DNA of 64,000 nt from Crotalaria pallida (taxonomy: Eukaryota; Streptophyta; Magnoliopsida; Fabales; Fabaceae), in assembly GCA_037953625.1 (NCBI GenBank), contig CM075652.1:50771501-50835500 (forward strand), written 5' to 3'. A program made the translations under genes and the position numbers. Shown one piece after another: positions 57,924 to 64,000 of this stretch (its first letter is position 1; each line of letters begins with the position of its first letter). The notes below the pieces were generated by a model that had not been told where the DNA came from, did not search any database, and saw nothing but the letters and a program-made list of their open reading frames with translations.

Positions 57924-58315
57924 ACTCGAATATATTCATAAATACTAGAGTTGTTCTTTAGGATATACTCGAGTTTTTGAAAATATATTCGAGTCGGTCG
58001 TGACTCAGCCCAGATTTCCCCAGAAAAGTCGAGTAAAAATTGAAAAACTCGACTTTGGTCCGGAAGTTCAATTTTCAGGAAAACGCAAAATACTCGAGTT
58101 TTTGGAAAATACTCGAGTTTGGTCTGAAAGTTCAAAAATTTGGGGGTTTCGAAAGACTCGAGTGTTTTGAAAAACACTCGAGTATTTTAATAAAGACTCG
58201 AGTGTTTTGAGAAACACTCGAGTATTTTTATCAGACCCTGATTAAAAACTTTTTCAATTTAAAACTGATTTAATTTTGAATTAAAATACTCGAGTGTTTT
58301 TGGAAAAACTCGAGT
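57924..58315 (-). repeat. ACTCGAGT paired palindromes 3' of Sirevirus pol
   Basis: About eight pairs, almost all with 20-bp start spacing, several with decayed members (ACTCGAAT, ACTAGAGT, ATTCGAGT). Spacers resemble GTTTTGAAAAAC. The array lies between the pol stop and the polypurine tracts, outside the LTR. Confidence 0.85.
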
Positions 58316-58529
58316 ATTTTGACAGAACAGAAAGTAAAAACTCAGTTTTAAAAGACCAAACACAAATCAAATACAAATGCTTCACTACCAACTTGGAATA
58401 CAGTACAGAATCACACACAATTAACATATACAATTTCAAATATCATCAAGGACAATTTAACTAAGAATAAATAACACATTAGAGTAAGACTAATATGGTG
58501 ATTTTTCAAAAAAATGACACACAATGCAA

Positions 58530-59636
58530 TTAGCCTATATTAGCTTCATCTAAAATACCAAGTTCTCTCCTAATATGATAAAAGGTGTCCCTTGGTAGAG
58601 GTTTTGTAAAAATGTCAGCTAATTGATTTGTGGTACTGACAAATTCAATTGTGCAATCACCCTTTTGTACATGATCTCTTAAAAAGTGATGTCTTATTTC
58701 AATGTGTTTAGTTCTTGAGTGATACACCGGATTCTTAGTCAAATTGATTGCACTCGTGTTATCGCATCTAATCGGAATATTTTCAAGTTTCAAACCAAAA
58801 TCCGATAATTGTTGTTTCATCCATAACAGTTGAGCACAACAACTACCGGCTGCGATATATTCCGCTTCGGCGGTAGAAAGAGCGACACAAGCTTGCTTTT
58901 TAGAAAACCATGACACCAATGAACTTCCCAAGAAATGGCAAGTACCACTGGTGCTTTTGCGATCAAGCTTGCATCCCGCGAAGTCGAAATCCGAGTAACC
59001 AACTAAACTAAGATTGGCATCAGCAGGATACCATAAACCAGTGTTAATTGTTCCTTTTAGATACTTAAATATATGTTTAACTGCGGATAGGTGAGATTCT
59101 TTAGGATTAGCTTGAAATCTAGCACACATGCATACACTAAACATAATATCCGGTCTAGATGCAGTGAGATATAGGAGACTACCTATCATACCCCTATACT
59201 TACTAACATCAACCGGTGTACCTTGTTCATCCTTGTCTAGGTAGCATGATGTGCTCATTGGAGTGTAGGCTTCCTTGCACTTGTCCAATCCGAATTTCTC
59301 AAGGAGCTCTTTGCAATATTTCCCTTGATGCACAAATATCCCCTCCTTGAGTTGCTTTATTTGTAAGCCTAGGAAGAACTTGAGTTCTCCCATCATTGAC
59401 ATTTCAAATTCCTTTTTCATCAAATTTGAAAACTTTCTACAAAGAGACACGTTAGTAGCACCGAAAATGATATCATCAACATAGATTTGTACTAACAAAA
59501 TGTCATCCTTGGTTTTATAAATAAATAGTGTATTATCAACCTTCCCTCTTTGAAACTTGTTTTCTAATAGAAAGGAACTCAATCGATCATACCAAGCTCT
59601 AGGAGCTTGTTTCAATCCATAGAGTGCCTTTTTCAA
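58530..59636 (-). pseudogene. Sirevirus pol, second part: RT C-terminal half and RNase H
   Basis: A 368-codon open frame starting within RT (MKKALYGLKQAPRAWYDRLS). The catalytic YVDD is at residues 52-55. RNase H follows with GYSDFDFAG and LSTAEAEYIAA, ending with TKPLPRDTFYHIRRELGI near the natural stop. The apparent start codon is internal: this is the continuation of the upstream frame after a single-base frameshift near 59680. Confidence 0.92.
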
Positions 59637-61588
59637 TTTATAAACATGGTTTGGAAATTCACTATTTTCAAAACCGGGGGTTGTTTGACATACACTTCTT
59701 CATTTATAAACCCATTCAAGAAAGCACTTTTAACATCCATTTGATATAAAGTGAATTTCATGATTGAAGCATAAGCAAGTAAAATTCGGATTGCTTCAAG
59801 ACGTGCAACCGGAGCAAAGGTCTCATCATAATCGATACCTTCCTCTTGGTTGTACCCTTGAGCTACTAGTCTAGCTTTGTTTCTTATAATCAACCCGGAT
59901 TCATCAAGTTTGTTTCTATAAATCCATTTAGTACCAATTATGGTATGATCATCGGGTTTAGGGACTAGATCCCAAACTTCATTTCTTTCAAATTGGTTTA
60001 ATTCTTCTTGCATAGCAAGAACCCAATGATCATCCTCAATGGCCTTTTTAATTGAATCGGGTTCAATTTGAGAAACAAATGAGACATAGTGGCAAATGTT
60101 TTGAATAGACCTACGAGTAAGTACTCCCTTTGACATATCTCCTATGACTTTGTCTATAGGATGAGCCTTGACCGATTTCCAAGTTGGAGGAAGTTCTTCC
60201 CTTACTTCTCCTTCATCAACTTTTGAATTCTCTCTCTCTTTTTCTTCTTTTGAAAAGACAATGCCATCTTCACTAGCATCACATAAAACACTATCTTCTT
60301 TTGAAGACTCATTAAAAACCACATGAATTGATTCCTCAATAGTTAAAGTTCTTTTATTGAAAATTCTATAAGCTTTACTATGAGAAGAATAGCCTAAAAA
60401 TATGCCTTCATCGGATTTGGAATCAAACTTGCCAATGTGTTCTTTTCCATTATTTAAAACAAAAACTTGGCATCCGAAGACATGAAAATGAGATATATTT
60501 GGCTTTCTTCCCTTGTAAAGTTCATAGGGGGTTTTATCCAAAGAGGGCCTTATCAAAATACGATTTAAAACATAACAAGCCGTATTGACGGCATCGGCCC
60601 AAAAATATTGAGGTACTTGAGAATCATTTAACATGGTTCTAGCAAGTTCCTCTAGCACCCTATTTTTCCGCTCTACCACTCCGTTTTGTTCCGGAGTCCT
60701 TGGTGCGGAGAATTGATGCTCAATACCATTTTTAGCACAAAATCTATCAAATTTGTGGTTTTCGAATTCACCACCATGATCGGTTCGAATAATAATTACT
60801 TTTTGATTTACTTGGTTTTGCAAAAGTTTGACATTATGTTTAAAAGATTTGTAGGTCTCACTCTTAGTAGTTAAAAATAAAGTCCAAGTAAACCTAGAGA
60901 AGTCATCAACAATCACCAATGCATAATAGTTGCCACCAAAGCTTTTTATTTGTGATGGTCCAAGCAAGTCCATATGAAGCATTTCTAATGGCCTTGATGT
61001 GGACATAACCATTTTTGATCCAAAGGTGTTTTTAGTTTGTTTACATTTCTTGCAAGGGGAACAAACACCTTCAATAGAAAAATTTAGCTTTGGTAAACCA
61101 ACTACTAGATCTTTAGATTGAATTTTCTTCAATTGGTTTACATTTATATGAGCGGTCCTACGATGCCATAACCAAGTGTCATTTTCTTTGCTCACTAAAC
61201 AAGTAGAGACCAAAGAAGTGACTTTGTTCAAATCAACTAAGTAAGTATTATTTGACCTTCTACCAACAAATTTGATTGATTCATCTTTGTCACTTTTAAT
61301 GAGGCAATGGGTAGAGGTAAAAACTACATGATTGCCAATATCACATAATTGGCTTATGCTCAAGAGATTATGTTCTAATCCTTGAACATAGAGCACATTA
61401 TCAATAATCAAGTTTGAAGAGTTTCCGATTTTACCAATACCAAGGATTTTGCCTTTGTTGTTGTCCCCATAAGTGACATAACCCTTTTCCTTTGGAGTAA
61501 GCTCAATGAAGTGCCGCTTATCTCCCGTCATGTGCTTCGAACATCCACTATCAAGATACCACAATTGTTTTCCCGTTCGAAGGCACAC
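59633..61588 (-). pseudogene. Sirevirus pol, first part: protease, integrase, RT N-terminal half
   Basis: A 651-codon frame. The protease motif WYLDSGCSKHMTGD lies at residues 10-23. Integrase has a zinc-binding region ending CSPCKKCKQTK, then HMDLLGPSQI, IIRTDHGGEFEN and PEQNGVVERKNR, which carry the catalytic Asp, Asp and Glu. RT begins KWIYRNKLDESG and runs to MDVKSAFLNGFINEEVYVKQ. A one-base loss in a C run near 59680 then shifts the frame, which ends in unrelated residues. A TAG lies just upstream of the apparent start. Confidence 0.92.
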
Positions 61589-61601
61589 CTACAATATGAA
61601 A

Positions 61602-62591
61602 TCACTTGTTCACTTTGGGTACCCAAACAATGTTGGGTCCCTTAGGGTTAGTGTTGGGACTTTCTCCCTTCTTAATCCACATATAAGTGCCCTTATTCAT
61701 TTCAAACTTCTTAATATGGCACTCAATGTTGATATGTCCAACTTTTCCACAATAAGTACAAGTTGGTCTCTTTGATGAGTTTTTCTTAGAAAATGTTCCA
61801 ACCACCTTGTACTTTTTGTCCTTTTTATGAACATATCCTAAACCGGTTTTGTTGTGATTATGTCTTTGAGAGTTCAACAACCGGTTGAGGTTTCTATCAC
61901 TATGTGAGATTGTGAGTTTGTTTTTCAACTCTTTCACTTCTTTTTCAAGATCATCACATCTCTCACATGAAGTGATAATTTCCTCATGATTTGCACAATC
62001 ACTTTGATGACTAGAATTAATAAGTTCCAAGGATTCATTTTGAAGTTTCAACTCATTTATAGATTTTTGCAATTCATCAATTTCATGTTGAAACTCCAAA
62101 ATTTTCTTTCCTTTTTCCTTATTAATTTTAGCAAGCCTTTTAAATTGAATTAACATTTCATTGTAGGCTTCTTGCAAATCATCATATGAAATGGAGTTTG
62201 AAGAGGAACAAGAAGAACTAGAGGTTACCTCATCATCACTTTCACTCATGCCATGATTAGCTCTTGATGAGGACTCATGATTGTTCTTGGCCATGAGACA
62301 AAGGTTTGCATTTTCATCACCGGAACTACTTGAAGATGATTCATTGCTCTTCTCCGGTGCATCCCAAACAATGTATGCACGCTTCCCTTTGGTCTCTTGG
62401 GTCTTCTTGTCATTCTTCTTCAAGAATGTGGCACATTCCATTCTTATGTGACCAACCCCTCCACATTCATGACACTTAACTCCATCATTGGTACTCTTTT
62501 CTCTTTGTTTGGAGTCTTTGGTTCTCTTGAAATTGGATGAAGATCCACCTTTCTTCCCTTTGAAGAATTTGTTGAATCTTTTCACAAACAT
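61602..62591 (-). pseudogene. Sirevirus Gag C-terminal part with two zinc knuckles
   Basis: A 329-codon frame. It contains CHECGGVGHIRMEC near the start and CTYCGKVGHINIEC near the end, both CCHC knuckles, separated by a serine/acidic stretch and a long heptad-like Leu/Lys/Glu region that is probably coiled coil. It ends at a TGA because of a frameshift near 61605. The gag frame upstream (62652-63380) is separated only by an in-frame TAA. Confidence 0.88.
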
Positions 62592-62651
62592 CCCAAATTC
62601 TTCTTGATTTGGTTCACCATCGGAATCTCCACTTGTAGAGCATTCTTCAAC

Positions 62652-63380
62652 TTATTTTGTAGCTTTGGTTGAAGCTTTGAGTGCTATGCTCTTTTTCTTT
62701 TTGTCCGATTTCTCATGCATCCCAAGTCTTGTAAGCTCCATCTCATGCTCTTGGAGTTTGCCAAACAAAGTGGCTAAGTCCATGCTATTTATGTCTCTTG
62801 ATTCCTTGATGGCGGTTACCTTGGGTTGCCAACTCCTATCAAGACATCTTAGAATTTTGTTAGTAGTTTCACCATTGCGAAATACTTTTCCCAAGGAAAT
62901 CAAATGATTAACAATGTGAGAGAATCGCTTTTGCAAGTCACTAATGGATTCATTTGGCAACATGTGGAACAATTCATATTCGTGAGTTAGAGAATTCAAT
63001 CTTGCATCTCTAACCTCACTTGTTCCCTCATGTGTGACTTGCAAAGTATCCCACATTTCTTTTGCCGATTTACATTGGGAAACTCTATAAAATTCATCAT
63101 GGGATAAAGCCGAAAAGATGATGTTTTTAGCTTTTAAATCAAATGAAACTTTTCTCTTTTCATCATCATTCCAACTACTCCTTGGAATTTCAACAATTTC
63201 ATCATTTATTTTCTTTTTGGGAATGAAAGGACCATTTTCAATTGCATCCCAAATATCCATATCAATTGCTTCAATAAAAACTTTCATGCGAGTTTTCCAA
63301 TAAACATATCCTTCACCATTAAATAGTGGAGGACGGTTTATTGAAGCTCCTTCTCCACCAAAGTTATTTCTAGAGCCCAT
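62652..63380 (-). pseudogene. Sirevirus Gag N-terminal part
   Basis: A 242-codon frame from ATG (63378-63380) about 55 bp downstream of the primer site. It begins MGSRNNFGGEGASINRPPLF and contains YVYWKTRMKVFIEAIDMDIW, CKSAKEMWDTLQVTHEGTSE and the typical copia Gag (UBN2-like) pattern. A TAA interrupts what should continue into 62591. Confidence 0.9.
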
Positions 63381-63435
63381 TTAGTTTCCAAAAGGATCTT
63401 TTTCGAAAAAGTTGTTACACTCGATCTTTCGACCG

Positions 63436-63447
63436 AGCTCTGATACC
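63436..63447 (-). promoter_or_regulatory. Primer-binding site of Sirevirus
   Basis: Minus strand TGGTATCAGAGC, two bases from the LTR end at 63450; complementary to initiator methionine tRNA. Confidence 0.9.
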
Positions 63448-63449
63448 AC

Positions 63450-64000
63450 TTGTTGGAAACCAACAAGCGGGCTAAGCAAATACTAGAGGGGGGGTGAATA
63501 GTATTTTGAAGCACTAATACCAAATATTTCGATTGATAATTGAAGAATGGAGCTAACACTGAATTTTCTGGAATCAGACACAAAAGACTCGAGTCTTTTG
63601 TGAAATACTCGAGTTTTTCAGTGATGAACAACTCGAGTCGTTTCTGAAATACTCGAGTTTTTCCTATCAGATAGCAGAAAAACCAGAAACGAAAATTCAG
63701 CAATTTAACTCAAATCAATTCAATAATAAATAGGAACTTATCCAACAGAATAGCAAGCAATCTAAATAACTTTTAAACACAAAGATTCCTTGAACTTGCT
63801 ACCTAATTGTATAAATCCTAATTGATTAAAATGACTTAAGTCTATTGAGCTAGAAAGTAGATTAAAAGCAATAAACCGACACTCAAGCAATTTTATCCTG
63901 GTTCACTCTAACAATGAGCTACATCCAGTCCTCCTAATCACTTAGGAGTTTCTACTAATGATCAAATTGTTAGAAATTACAAAGGATTGCTTGAGAATGG
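63450..64000 (-). repeat. 5' LTR (right) of Sirevirus, incomplete
   Basis: Begins (plus coordinates) TGTTGGAAACC as the left LTR does and shares about 214 bp including two ACTCGAGT pairs (63587-63658). It then carries different sequence to the window end. Confidence 0.8.

Larger units (their letters stand above)
56370..64000 (-). mobile_element. Sirevirus (Ty1/copia, SIRE/Maximus-type) retrotransposon, degenerate, runs off window
   Basis: Minus-strand order: 5' LTR (right, incomplete), initiator-tRNA-Met primer site, gag with two zinc knuckles, protease, integrase, RT, RNase H, a long non-coding 3' region with palindrome pairs, several polypurine tracts and the 3' LTR (left). The pol order (integrase before RT) defines copia; the long gag and multiplied polypurine tracts are Sirevirus features. 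Two in-frame stops and two frameshifts break the coding region. No env-like gene is visible. Confidence 0.92.

Overview
This window looks like TE-dense intergenic DNA from a flowering plant, probably a eudicot. The background is AT-rich, and it holds chromovirus (Tekay-type) and Sirevirus retrotransposons, a CACTA DNA transposon, a tRNA-derived SINE, and exon fragments that read as plant saposin, ATG3, RPC6, MAP65 and nardilysin. I see no intact host gene. Almost everything is transposons nested in transposons. All family calls come from reading motifs by eye; no database search was run.

Layout. (1) 1-515: unassigned flank. (2) 516-23718: a CACTA (En/Spm-type) element with CACTA/TAGTG ends, a 3-bp CAA target duplication and subterminal repeats. 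It carries exon fragments of at least three host genes, all on the minus strand. A Tekay-type Ty3/gypsy element (2074-21047, LTRs about 3.57 kb) sits inside it. That element's RNase H/integrase region is split by a young non-autonomous LTR element on the minus strand (8630-15793) with LTRs that look identical and a perfect GATGG duplication. (3) 23865-33779: a head-to-tail tandem array of a roughly 1.8-kb monomer, each with a TATA-like box, interrupted by a 2.6-kb minus-strand solo LTR (27139-29729). (4) 34001-39962: stacked solo LTRs, with a SINE in the middle layer and an inner solo LTR flanked by AAAAC. (5) 39963-43703: unassigned DNA with a pyrimidine-rich leader-like tract and fragments of MAP65 and nardilysin genes. 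(6) 43704-56088: an LTR element with a 6.7-kb LTR and only 1.8 kb between its LTRs. Its second LTR is cut by another LTR start (56089), which is in turn cut by (7) a degenerate Sirevirus (Ty1/copia, minus strand) from 56370 past the window end.

The most unusual signal is shared by elements that are not close relatives. Their LTRs carry short perfect palindromes with a CpG at the dyad (ACTCGAGT, TAATCGATTA or GCACCGGTGC, depending on the element). These are arranged in pairs whose starts are 19-21 bp apart, mostly exactly 20, about two helical turns. In two plus-strand LTRs the first pair lies at nearly the same distance from the LTR start and upstream of the TATA box. The same ACTCGAGT pairs occur in gypsy LTRs and in the copia Sirevirus. 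A second signal is arrays of small hairpins with covarying stems and a conserved loop, clearest at 48457-48994. Together these suggest a common cis-regulatory layer in the LTRs. That function is inference; the motifs and spacing are seen directly.
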